Shown here one piece after another: positions 23,368-30,012 of a stretch of DNA of 30,047 nucleotides. The first letter of the stretch is position 1, and each line of letters starts with the position of its first letter. Source of the DNA: an uncultured Bacilli bacterium (GTDB lineage: Bacteria > Bacillota_I > Bacilli_A > RF39 > UBA660); assembly GCA_934101795.1 (NCBI GenBank), contig CAKORY010000013.1, forward strand, positions 1-30,047, given 5' to 3'. A program made the translations under genes and the position numbers. Under the pieces are notes generated by a model, which worked only from the letters and a program-made list of their open reading frames with translations, did not search any database and was not told the DNA's origin.

Positions 23368-24210
23368 ATGTTTAGGTCAATTTATGATATATTAAATAAA
23401 AACATTGATTATAGTAAAGAATATAAGAAAATTAAAAAAATGTTTTTAGAAGAATATTTTATTGATGGTTCAATAAATCATTCATATACCTATGGTCAGA
23501 TATTTAATAATTATATTCTTAAGTGGAAATATAGGGGCACAAAATGTAGCTTGAAAGAAATATTAGATGAAATAGAACAAAATACTGATTGCGGAAAAGA
23601 CCCTATTACTGATTGCTTATATTTATGTGAGTTAATTTTAAACATACGAGAATTTTTAATTTTTGCGAAAAAGAATTATTTTATGTCTGATGATAATATA
23701 TATATTGTACAATTCAATGATGAGATGTTAATTGGAAATATTCTTTATATTTTAAAAGAATTAGGTTATTGTTTACATAAAGAAGAAGATTATAAAATAA
23801 TTTTAGTAAAAGATGATGCAGATGCAATAAGTACCGCAATAGTAGTTGAAGATAATGATATTAGTAATTTAATTATGCAATATAATGATTTTAAAATTGT
23901 TAATAATATTAAGGAAAAACAAAAAATATTATTTAACATAGCAAAATATTTAGAACCAAAACGTTCAAAAATAAAAGAAAAAAATAAAGATTTAGAACAA
24001 AACTTATTTATGGCATTTAACAAATTGAATATTAGACATAATAATATAGATGGAAAAGATAAAGAAGATTATACATCAAATTTAAGCAAGGAAGAATTAT
24101 TGCAGTGGTATGATAGAACTTTTAATTTAAGTTTAATAGCAATTAGGTTAATAGAATTAAAAAATATAATTGAGCCATTTGATAAGGTTAGAAAAGAATA
24201 TTTTTCTTAA
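23368..24210 (+). CDS. Uncharacterised 280-aa protein
   Basis: Not assigned to a named family. It is a soluble, mostly helical protein with an alternating middle part (about residues 105-190). The C-terminal part, with LNIRHNNIDGK, then EELLQWYDRTFNLSLIAI, resembles uncharacterised Firmicute proteins whose last domain is a HEPN-like helical bundle carrying an [IL]RHNN segment. An RxxxxH ribonuclease motif is not visible. I start it at ATG 23368 with GGTGATG upstream. An earlier in-frame ATG at 23314 lies inside the macro gene and its terminator, so translation from there is unlikely. A defence or toxin-like role beside the macro-domain gene is only a guess. Confidence 0.55.
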   Translation: MFRSIYDILNKNIDYSKEYKKIKKMFLEEYFIDGSINHSYTYGQIFNNYILKWKYRGTKCSLKEILDEIEQNTDCGKDPITDCLYLCELILNIREFLIFAKKNYFMSDDNIYIVQFNDEMLIGNILYILKELGYCLHKEEDYKIILVKDDADAISTAIVVEDNDISNLIMQYNDFKIVNNIKEKQKILFNIAKYLEPKRSKIKEKNKDLEQNLFMAFNKLNIRHNNIDGKDKEDYTSNLSKEELLQWYDRTFNLSLIAIRLIELKNIIEPFDKVRKEYFS

Positions 24211-24254
24211 TATGTAGTATTAAAAAAATAATAATAGAACTATGAGGAGGAATT

Positions 24255-24851
24255 ATGAAAAGGAAAGTCTGTTTATATTTGTTAATAATTACAATGATTT
24301 TAACTATTACTGGGTGTTCAAATGTTGAGAGTGGAAATAATACAGATAATTCAAACAACAATAATATGGAAGCAATAACTGATAATAACGATGAACAATA
24401 TAATGAATTATTTGGAAGCAAAGAGAGCAACCCTTATTATGATAATGAAAAAAGTATTAGGGATTTTGTGATTAAATATAATTCAAATGCATCAAATAAA
24501 GTAAATAAAGTTGAATGGACTAAAAATCATACAATCGCAAAATTATATTTTAATGATGAAAACTGTAAAATAAATGACCATAGCGAGAAAGGTTATATAA
24601 TAACTTGTGAATTTAATAATGGAAAATCAAAGGTTTCTGCATATGATTTAATTTTAAAAGATATGATTAAAATATATAATTCCAACATTAGTGAAGAAGA
24701 AATAACTAATCAAATGTCTAATGCTAAAAATAATAATAGAAGTTCAATAAATATAACTGATAATATAACTATTCAATATAATTATTTAGAAGAACCTATA
24801 TCTATTAGGGCTGGGGATAGTTATATAATTGAGTTAATATTAGGAAAATAA
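24255..24851 (+). CDS. Putative lipoprotein, 198 aa
   Basis: The N-terminus MKRKVCLYLLIITMILTITG followed by Cys21 is a lipoprotein signal with lipobox ITGC, so the mature protein should be lipid-anchored on the outer face of the membrane. An Asn/Ser/Asp-rich linker follows at residues about 22-45, then a globular domain of about 150 residues that I do not recognise. GAGGAGG precedes ATG 24255. It is cargo of unknown role and may be expressed with the preceding gene, as no terminator lies between them. Confidence 0.65.
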   Translation: MKRKVCLYLLIITMILTITGCSNVESGNNTDNSNNNNMEAITDNNDEQYNELFGSKESNPYYDNEKSIRDFVIKYNSNASNKVNKVEWTKNHTIAKLYFNDENCKINDHSEKGYIITCEFNNGKSKVSAYDLILKDMIKIYNSNISEEEITNQMSNAKNNNRSSINITDNITIQYNYLEEPISIRAGDSYIIELILGK

Positions 24852-24874
24852 AATTATAATATTTAAAAAAGTAC

Positions 24875-24931
24875 ACTTTATTGGAGATTTAATTTTATAT
24901 GAAATTAAGTCTCTTTTTTATGTAATAAAGT
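24875..24931 (+). terminator. Long imperfect palindrome, probable terminator
   Basis: GAGA-TTAATTT pairs with AAATTAA-TCTC around a 6-base loop, followed by TTTTTT. An outer pair ACTTTATT (24875-24882) / AATAAAGT (24924-24931) encloses the whole. The rest of 24932-25050 holds a smaller inverted repeat near 24956-24978 and a TATAAT at 25014-25019. Confidence 0.6.
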
Positions 24932-25050
24932 CCCTATTTCTTTTTTTGGATATGTAAAAAGTTATTCATAACCTTTTTAAAGAAAAAGCCTTTTAAGAAC
25001 GAAGAAAGTATCATATAATTATTCTTCATATGGTAAGGAGGTGGCATAAA

Positions 25051-25281
25051 ATGGAAAGATTTGCATTAAGAAAAATAGTATCTTCTGTATGTGATGATTA
25101 TATTGATACTCTATTGACTGGGATTGAAGAAAATGAAGATGATTTTCCATATACTATTGCTTGTTCTAATTTTATTGATGAGTTAAAGAAGAAAAACATA
25201 ATAGTAGATTTCTATAAAACTTTTGATTGTGACATCATTGATAAGATATATAGAGAAACAAGCAATTATTTAGCAAGGTAG
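25051..25281 (+). CDS. Small hypothetical protein, 76 aa
   Basis: I do not recognise it. It is acidic and helical, with no export signal. ATG 25051 is chosen because AAGGAGGTGG lies upstream; an earlier start at 25030 precedes that site. It ends ten bases before the resolvase start, so the two form an operon, and it may modulate the recombinase. Confidence 0.5.
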   Translation: MERFALRKIVSSVCDDYIDTLLTGIEENEDDFPYTIACSNFIDELKKKNIIVDFYKTFDCDIIDKIYRETSNYLAR

Positions 25282-25291
25282 GTTTTATATT

Positions 25292-25882
25292 ATGAAAAAC
25301 AAAATATTTGGTTATGCAAGGGTTAGTAGCAAAGAACAAAATGAAGAAAGACAAATAGTAGCATTTAAATATTATGGTATTGATGAAAGAGATATTTATA
25401 TAGATAAACAAAGTGGAAAAGATTTTGATAGAGAGCAATATAACATCTTAAAACATATATTAAGGGAAAATGATATTTTAGTTATTAAAAGTATTGATAG
25501 ACTTGGAAGGAATTATAATATGATTATTGATGAGTGGAAAGATATTACAAAAAATATAAAGGCTGATATTGTAGTTATAGATATGCCTTTATTAGATACT
25601 ACTAAAAATAAAGATTTATTAGGCACATTTATTAGTGATTTAATTTTGCAAATATTATCTTATGTTGCAGAGCAAGAAAGAACTTTTATTAAACAAAGAC
25701 AAAAAGAAGGTATATCAACAGCAATGAATAAAGGCATTAAGTTTGGTAGACCAACAATAGAAAAACCACAAAATTATGATATTGTGGTTAGTAAATGGAA
25801 GAATAAAGAAATTAGGACAAAAGAAGCAATAGAACAATTAGGTTTAAAACCAAGCACATTTTATAATATGGTTAAGAAATAA
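25292..25882 (+). CDS. Small serine recombinase (resolvase/invertase type)
   Basis: A 196-aa member of the resolvase/invertase family. The catalytic domain has GYARVSSKEQ with nucleophile Ser12, DKQSGKDFDREQ, and VIKSIDRLGRN with the active-site D-R and R. A long E-helix follows (FISDLILQILSYVAEQERTF) and GIKFGRPTIEKP links to a C-terminal helix-turn-helix (RTKEAIEQLGLKPSTFYNMV). Length and order are standard. Likely jobs are dimer resolution of a circular form, or inversion. It is preceded by a 76-aa gene and converges on the Cys-cluster gene with an 11-base overlap of coding ends. Confidence 0.92.
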   Translation: MKNKIFGYARVSSKEQNEERQIVAFKYYGIDERDIYIDKQSGKDFDREQYNILKHILRENDILVIKSIDRLGRNYNMIIDEWKDITKNIKADIVVIDMPLLDTTKNKDLLGTFISDLILQILSYVAEQERTFIKQRQKEGISTAMNKGIKFGRPTIEKPQNYDIVVSKWKNKEIRTKEAIEQLGLKPSTFYNMVKK

Positions 25883-26720
25883 GTTTTTCAATTTCTTTAA
25901 TGTCGCTATCATCTATATTTCTTTTTTCTTTACAATTATCTATGACTTGATTATAACTTATCATAAACATATTTATATAGTTAATACTTTCTTCATCATT
26001 TGTTTTATAATATTTTGATAAATGATTATCTTTCATTCTTCTAATTTTCATATATTTTGCACTTTGATATAAAATATTAAGTGAATTAAGGCAATCGGTT
26101 TCTATGCCACATACTATTTTTTCTCTATTACAATACTTTTTATTTCTTTTATTTGTTAAGTAGTATTTTTTACAACAGTCGCATTTTTTAATGAATAAGT
26201 TATTGTGGTTAGAATTGAATAAACAATTTAGAAATAAATAAAGTAATTCTATATTATTGCTATATTCTGATATTTTATGAATATAAATGGTTGGTTCTTT
26301 ATCATAGTTTAAATTACTAAATGTATCAAATAATGCCTTTGGTTTAGGTTTATCATATAATTCTTTTGAAAATTCTAAATCTTTATTTTTTCTATTAGAA
26401 TTATAATTTATAAATATGTCATTTTGTGGTTTATAATTACCTTTTTTCATAATTTCAGTAATAGGACTTACTATAATATTATTATATATTTTATATTTTA
26501 ACCAAATATCTTTATCAATTAAAGAATACTTACTCTTTGATTTTTTAGAATAATTTAAAATGTTTAGTAATTCTTTTTCCTCAATTGAGGATAAGAAATT
26601 AAAATATTCTGATATAGGTAATGAAATGCTTCCGTTTTTATTAAAAGTTATATATGGTAATTCATCGTTGCCAATATTAGTTACATTTTCTACAAACTCA
26701 AAATATCTTTTTTCGTTCAT
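25872..26720 (-). CDS. Cys-cluster protein (DUF6076-like), 282 aa
   Basis: An unassigned protein whose C-terminal third has KKCDCCKKYYLTNKRNKKYC (C180, C182, C183, C197) and a further Cys at 204, a likely zinc-binding knuckle of the CxxCxxYF...YC type seen in DUF6076-like proteins of Firmicute elements. The N-terminal two-thirds are mixed strands and helices. I start it at ATG 26720-26718, with AGAAAGGG upstream on the - strand; an 18-residue longer form is possible. It is divergent from the large recombinase operon across a 169-base gap containing repeats, so it could regulate that operon, which is inference. Confidence 0.55.
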   Translation of the reverse strand: MNEKRYFEFVENVTNIGNDELPYITFNKNGSISLPISEYFNFLSSIEEKELLNILNYSKKSKSKYSLIDKDIWLKYKIYNNIIVSPITEIMKKGNYKPQNDIFINYNSNRKNKDLEFSKELYDKPKPKALFDTFSNLNYDKEPTIYIHKISEYSNNIELLYLFLNCLFNSNHNNLFIKKCDCCKKYYLTNKRNKKYCNREKIVCGIETDCLNSLNILYQSAKYMKIRRMKDNHLSKYYKTNDEESINYINMFMISYNQVIDNCKEKRNIDDSDIKEIEKLIS

Positions 26721-26742
26721 AATTATTGCCCTTTCTTTTTTA

Positions 26743-26807
26743 TGTCGGACACTTTTGCTAAATATGTACGACAATTTTGGAATAGTTTATCATAAATTGA
26801 TGATAAA
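26743..26807. promoter_or_regulatory. Repeat-rich divergent control region
   Basis: Two related 16-mers lie 22 bases apart: ATGTCGGACACTTTTG (26742-26757) and ATGTACGACAATTTTG (26764-26779), 13 of 16 identical. The first contains the near-palindrome TGTCGGACA. Then TTTATCAT (26786-26793) and ATGATAAA (26800-26807) form a perfect 8-base dyad with a 6-base spacer. These are operator-like, or could belong to a recombination site. Lower down, 26846-26861 holds the palindromes AGTCGACT and CTAATTAG. Confidence 0.45.
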
Positions 26808-26889
26808 ATGCAAGTAGTCAAGGAGAAATTATAAATATTTAAAGTCGACTAATTAGTTTCTTTTTGCAATAAATAAAGGAGATAAAAAT

Positions 26890-27228
26890 ATGAGAAGAAT
26901 ACATCCAAGTTTAGCTTTTGTGCCAGAGTTATATGATGTTGAGGTTAAAATGCCAAAACCTTTAATTCCTATTGACTGGAAAAAAAGATATGGTGCAAGT
27001 AATGTTAGATATGATTATGTTCCAATTTATGATAAAGATGGTAATTATGTTGAAACAAAAGAAGAAGTCTATGTGACAATGGAAAAACTAATGGGCTTTC
27101 GAATATTTAAAAGGCATACAAAAACAAAAGATACAAATGTTAAAATTCCAAAGAAAGTAAAACTATTTGAAACATCGGCTGATAAAGAAAAAGATGAAGA
27201 AGAAAAATTGAAAGGAGAATTGAAATAA
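26890..27228 (+). CDS. Uncharacterised 112-aa protein of the recombinase operon
   Basis: I do not recognise it. It starts at ATG 26890 after AAAGGAG. Its first half is rich in Pro and aromatics (PKPLIPIDWKKRYG) and its tail is Lys/Glu-rich and probably disordered. Its TAA overlaps the next ATG (TAATG at 27226-27230), so it is made in step with the two recombinases. A small basic protein in that place could be a directionality factor or accessory DNA-binding protein; nothing in the sequence proves it. Confidence 0.55.
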   Translation: MRRIHPSLAFVPELYDVEVKMPKPLIPIDWKKRYGASNVRYDYVPIYDKDGNYVETKEEVYVTMEKLMGFRIFKRHTKTKDTNVKIPKKVKLFETSADKEKDEEEKLKGELK

Positions 27229-27635
27229 TGGAAAATAAAAAAGTAGCAATTTATTGTAGAGTTGCAAGTAAAAATCGAATTGAAATAAAAAAGCAAAAAG
27301 AAATATTAAAAAATTACTGTAATGAAAACAATTATGAAATATACAAAATATATATAGATAATGGTTATAGTGGTTTAGATGATAATAGACCAAATTATAA
27401 TAAATTATTAAATGACCTAAAGAAAAATATGTTTGATACCATAATAGTACGAGATATGAGTAGATTAGGAAGATCAATTATTAAACTTGAAAAGGTTATT
27501 AAATTATTAGAAAATAATAATTGTAATTTGATATGTTTAAATGAAGATATCAATTCAAAAAATGCTGTAGGAAAAATACTTTTAAGATTTATTTCATTAT
27601 TACCTAATATGATAGGTGGTGAAAATGATGAATAA
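27228..27635 (+). CDS. Catalytic-domain-only serine recombinase, probably inactive
   Basis: A 135-aa protein that aligns with only the N-terminal catalytic domain of serine recombinases: AIYCRVASKN, YIDNGYSGLDDNRPNYNKLL, and VRDMSRLGRSIIKLEKV. The nucleophilic Ser of RVS is Ala13 (RVA), with a Ser one place later, and the Asp of the D-R pair is Ser78; Arg11, Arg79 and Arg82 remain. There is no E-helix of normal length, no recombinase domain and no zinc ribbon. AAAGGAG precedes the start. It overlaps the large recombinase by 11 bases. It may bind the active protein as a regulatory partner, or be a decayed copy kept in frame. The reading frame is intact and tightly coupled, which favours function. 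Confidence 0.7.
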   Translation: MENKKVAIYCRVASKNRIEIKKQKEILKNYCNENNYEIYKIYIDNGYSGLDDNRPNYNKLLNDLKKNMFDTIIVRDMSRLGRSIIKLEKVIKLLENNNCNLICLNEDINSKNAVGKILLRFISLLPNMIGGENDE

Positions 27636-29313
27636 TGAAGAAAAATTAGTTGCTATATATACAAGGGTTAGTACAACAGACCAAGCCAGAGAAGGTCATT
27701 CATTAGAAGAACAAGAAAAAAGATTAAGAGCAATGTGTGAAGCAAATAATTATAAAGTATTTAAAGTATATACTGATGCTGGTATTAGTGGTAAGTCTAC
27801 TGAAAATAGACCAGCATATCAACAAATGATTAAAGATATGAAGAAAAAGAGATTTAATTTAATAATGGCTTTTAAAATGGATAGAATAAGTCGTAGTATA
27901 GTTGATTTTGAAACTTTCTTTAATGAGATAAAGAAATATAATTGTGGTATTGAGTTCTTATGTGAAAAGATAGATACAAATGGTGCAGCGGGTATGATGT
28001 TTGCTCGTATATTAGGTATATTTGCTCAATTTGAAAGAGAACTAATAAAAGAAAGAACATTGGTCGGAGTTGAAAGTGCAGTTAATAAAGGCCATTTTGG
28101 TGGTAAGCCTCCTCTTGGTTATAAAACAAAATTAGATGAAGATGGAAAAAAACTTAAAGAATGGATTATAAACGAAGATGAAGCAAAAATAGTTAAAGAA
28201 ATATTTGAACTTTGTGCGAGTGGAAAAACATATTTTCAAATATCAAATATATTAAAAGAAAAGTATCCTAATGTAATATCATCAATAAAAAAAGATAAAG
28301 AAACAAATGAAGAAAAAATAACATATAGGAGTTGGACTGATAGTTCCATATCTTGCATATTAAATAATAAATCTTATATAGGTACTTACGAATATAGAAA
28401 AAGTTTAGATAATAAAGAAACGATAGAAATAGAAAATGTTGTTCCTAAAATAGTATCAGAAGATTTATTTAATGACTGCCAAGATATGATATTTAGAAAT
28501 GGTAGAAATTATTATAGGTCAAAAAGATATTTATTTATACAAAGATTAGTATGTCCTAAATGTGGAAGAATAATGGCTTGTAATGGTTGCAAAAATAAAA
28601 TGAAGAAAGATTACCTTTATTATAAGTGCAAAGACTGTGGAACATATATTAGAGAAGAACTTATAGAAAAGGCTCTTATGAGTGAGTTAAATAACCTATT
28701 TGAATTATCTAATTTGATTAGTGAGAACTATTATATAACTGATAAAAAGACAGCAAATGATTTTAATAATTGTAGATTAGATCATAGGTTAAGATTTGCA
28801 ATAGATGAAAGTATCATTGAAGAAAAAAGGAAAGCATTAACTAAAAATGATTTAAACGAACTATGGAATATGACATCTTATGAAACAAAATGTGAGTTTA
28901 TAGGAAAGTATGTAGATAAAATAACAATTAAGGAATATAAGACATCAAGAAATAAAATAACATCTGTTGAGATAACAGATTTAAAATTAAAACCAAATAA
29001 AGTTAATGAACTATTAGATTATACTAATGGAAATATGGTTGATAAAATAATTGGTACTGGTGTATATAAGGCTTCAATATCAACAATGAAGCATGAAAAA
29101 GATGCTTTGGAATATATTGAATTATTAAAGAAAAAGCATAAGATAATGGTATATACATTATCAGAAGATTATGATTATTATTTAGATGTATTATTATTTA
29201 AGATAATCAAAGTAAAACCAAAAAGTGTTATTGAAAAAGAAAAGACTATATATTTATACTTAACAGAGCCAACTAATTTATTAAAAAAAGTTAGTGAAAG
29301 TTTTGCTAACTAG
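27625..29313 (+). CDS. Large serine recombinase (integrase)
   Basis: A 562-aa site-specific recombinase that would integrate and excise the element. The catalytic domain has IYTRVSTTDQ with Ser16, DAGISGKSTENRP and FKMDRISRS; it is followed by the E-helix (RILGIFAQFERELIKERT). The recombinase domain has GGKPPLGYK and SISCILNNKSYIGTYEY. The zinc ribbon has CPKCGRIMACNGC and later CKDCG, then a C-terminal region of about 200 residues. Length fits the TndX/TnpX-like group. The ribosome binding site is AGGTGG at 27614-27619; ATG 27628 is an equally possible start, and GTG 27616 would sit on that site. It is the last gene of a three-gene coupled operon and lies at the right end of the element, where such integrases usually sit. 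Confidence 0.92.
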   Translation: MMNNEEKLVAIYTRVSTTDQAREGHSLEEQEKRLRAMCEANNYKVFKVYTDAGISGKSTENRPAYQQMIKDMKKKRFNLIMAFKMDRISRSIVDFETFFNEIKKYNCGIEFLCEKIDTNGAAGMMFARILGIFAQFERELIKERTLVGVESAVNKGHFGGKPPLGYKTKLDEDGKKLKEWIINEDEAKIVKEIFELCASGKTYFQISNILKEKYPNVISSIKKDKETNEEKITYRSWTDSSISCILNNKSYIGTYEYRKSLDNKETIEIENVVPKIVSEDLFNDCQDMIFRNGRNYYRSKRYLFIQRLVCPKCGRIMACNGCKNKMKKDYLYYKCKDCGTYIREELIEKALMSELNNLFELSNLISENYYITDKKTANDFNNCRLDHRLRFAIDESIIEEKRKALTKNDLNELWNMTSYETKCEFIGKYVDKITIKEYKTSRNKITSVEITDLKLKPNKVNELLDYTNGNMVDKIIGTGVYKASISTMKHEKDALEYIELLKKKHKIMVYTLSEDYDYYLDVLLFKIIKVKPKSVIEKEKTIYLYLTEPTNLLKKVSESFAN

Positions 29314-29314
29314 G

Positions 29315-29343
29315 TTGTCAAAATTATAAATATATAGTATAAT
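29315..29343 (+). promoter_or_regulatory. Strong promoter directly after the integrase
   Basis: TTGTCA (29315-29320), exactly 17 bases, then TATAAT (29338-29343). It begins two bases after the integrase stop codon. Confidence 0.65.
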
Positions 29344-29349
29344 TTAAAC

Positions 29350-29458
29350 AGCAAAGGAAATTTAATAAGTGGTAAATTGTAATTTGGAAACTCGTTCGAT
29401 TACCGTGCCAAGAAAATACCGATTTTTCCTTATAAAATAAAGGAAAAATCGTTTTTTT
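29350..29458 (+). ncRNA. Candidate small RNA at the right end of the element
   Basis: A transcript from the promoter above would start near 29350 and end at a very strong terminator: CGATTTTTCCTT (29420-29431) with AAGGAAAAATCG (29440-29451) and a T-run. No ORF with a ribosome binding site lies between. GTGGTAA and TTACCGT (around 29371 and 29394) can pair with two wobbles, enclosing a loop region with GGAAACTCGTTCG. I could not match it to a known RNA class. Confidence 0.45.
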
Positions 29459-29540
29459 ATGTAAAAATTGTTATTGTTTTTTTAAATCTGACTTGTAATA
29501 ATTTTTGTTAAGAGTTGACATCACACTAGAGGTGATAAAA

Positions 29541-29811
29541 TTGATAATTCATAAAAAATACGATGTAGATTGTTTAGTATTACTTAATATTTTGAAAAAT
29601 ATGTTTGTTAGGTGAATGCGTTTTTGTTCCAATGAATATATATAAAGAAATTGAAAAATTATACAATATGTTAGTTGAGTATTTAGATGTAAAATATTTG
29701 GATGCGAAAATGATAGATACTAAATTAGTTCGAGAGGTAACGTTTAAAGTTTTCACAAATAAAGAAATATCAAATAATTATAAAAAGCGTTATCAAAAAA
29801 GCAAATCATAA
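29541..29811 (+). pseudogene. Frameshifted small ORF
   Basis: GAGGTG precedes TTG 29541, which reads 24 codons (MIIHKKYDVDCLVLLNILKN...) to TGA 29613-29615. A frame one base over is open from TTG 29605 to TAA 29809-29811 and reads 68 aa beginning MLGECVFVPMNIYKEIEKLY. One inserted or deleted base between about 29590 and 29612 would join them into a protein of around 90 aa. The parent is not recognised. A dyad ATCAC-N7-GTGAT (29520-29536) overlaps the ribosome binding site. Two independent small ORFs remain possible. Confidence 0.35.
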
Positions 29812-29831
29812 ATAATTGTCTTTTATTTTAA

Positions 29832-29844
29832 TTATTTACCGATT
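29832..29844 (-). repeat. Inverted copy of AATCGGTAAATAA
   Basis: TTATTTACCGATT is the exact reverse complement of the 13-base motif found twice at 21158 and 21237. It lies 25 bases upstream of the -35 of the promoter at 29870. Confidence 0.55.
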
Positions 29845-29869
29845 TCAGCAAATAAATTAGCTAGATTAA

Positions 29870-29898
29870 TTGACAAAAATCAAAAAAAATAATATAAT
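29870..29898 (+). promoter_or_regulatory. Consensus sigma-A promoter
   Basis: TTGACA (29870-29875), exactly 17 bases, then TATAAT (29893-29898): a perfect consensus promoter, the strongest in the window. Confidence 0.8.
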
Positions 29899-29904
29899 TA
29901 CCTG

Positions 29905-30012
29905 GGATGTCTACATTTTTAAACAAAAAATAAAAGATATGGCTGATATTATAAATAAAGCTTTGTCATGTCTTTTTTTAAGCAAAAAATCTGAAGATAG
30001 GAGGTTGATAAA
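29905..30012 (+). promoter_or_regulatory. Leader with possible attenuator
   Basis: The roughly 108-base leader has a tiny ORF ATG TCT ACA ... TAA (29907-29933, peptide MSTFLNKK). A stem AAAGATATGGC (29933-29943) / GTCATGTCTTT (29965-29975) pairs at all 11 positions with two wobbles and runs into TTTTTTT. That is a terminator placed before the gene, as in leader-peptide attenuation of some resistance genes. A ligand-binding aptamer was not recognised. Confidence 0.4.

Larger units (their letters stand above)
19845..29458. mobile_element. Probable integrated element with serine recombinases (borders approximate)
   Basis: Between tRNA-Trp and about 29.46 kb the housekeeping genes stop and mobile-type genes appear: an HxH-motif replication or mobilisation protein, an XRE regulator, a resolvase, a large serine recombinase at the right end, and cargo of unknown role (zinc-ribbon membrane protein, macro-domain protein, 280-aa protein, lipoprotein). 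I could not find a long direct repeat marking both ends, as is normal for large serine recombinases, whose crossover core is only a few bases. No conjugation genes were seen, so transfer, if any, would need help. The right limit could also lie beyond 29.85 kb. Confidence 0.55.

Noticed and set aside
26560..26817. 85-codon + strand ORF over the start of the Cys-cluster gene
   Set aside because: Mirrors the - strand gene and lacks a ribosome binding site.
27163..27477. Antisense ORF over the recombinase operon rich in Phe/Tyr/Leu
   Set aside because: Artefact of Lys/Glu/Asn-rich coding on the other strand.
29385..29411. GTTCGATT ... GTGCCA resembling a tRNA 3' end, possibly a tRNA-Trp duplicate at an attachment site
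   Set aside because: The T stem does not pair and the 7-base acceptor strand is missing between the T loop and CCA; the match to tRNA-Trp is limited to two short words.
29905..30012. Purine-type or other known riboswitch in the leader
   Set aside because: The GTCTAC word recalls purine aptamers but the paired stems and loop sequences are absent.
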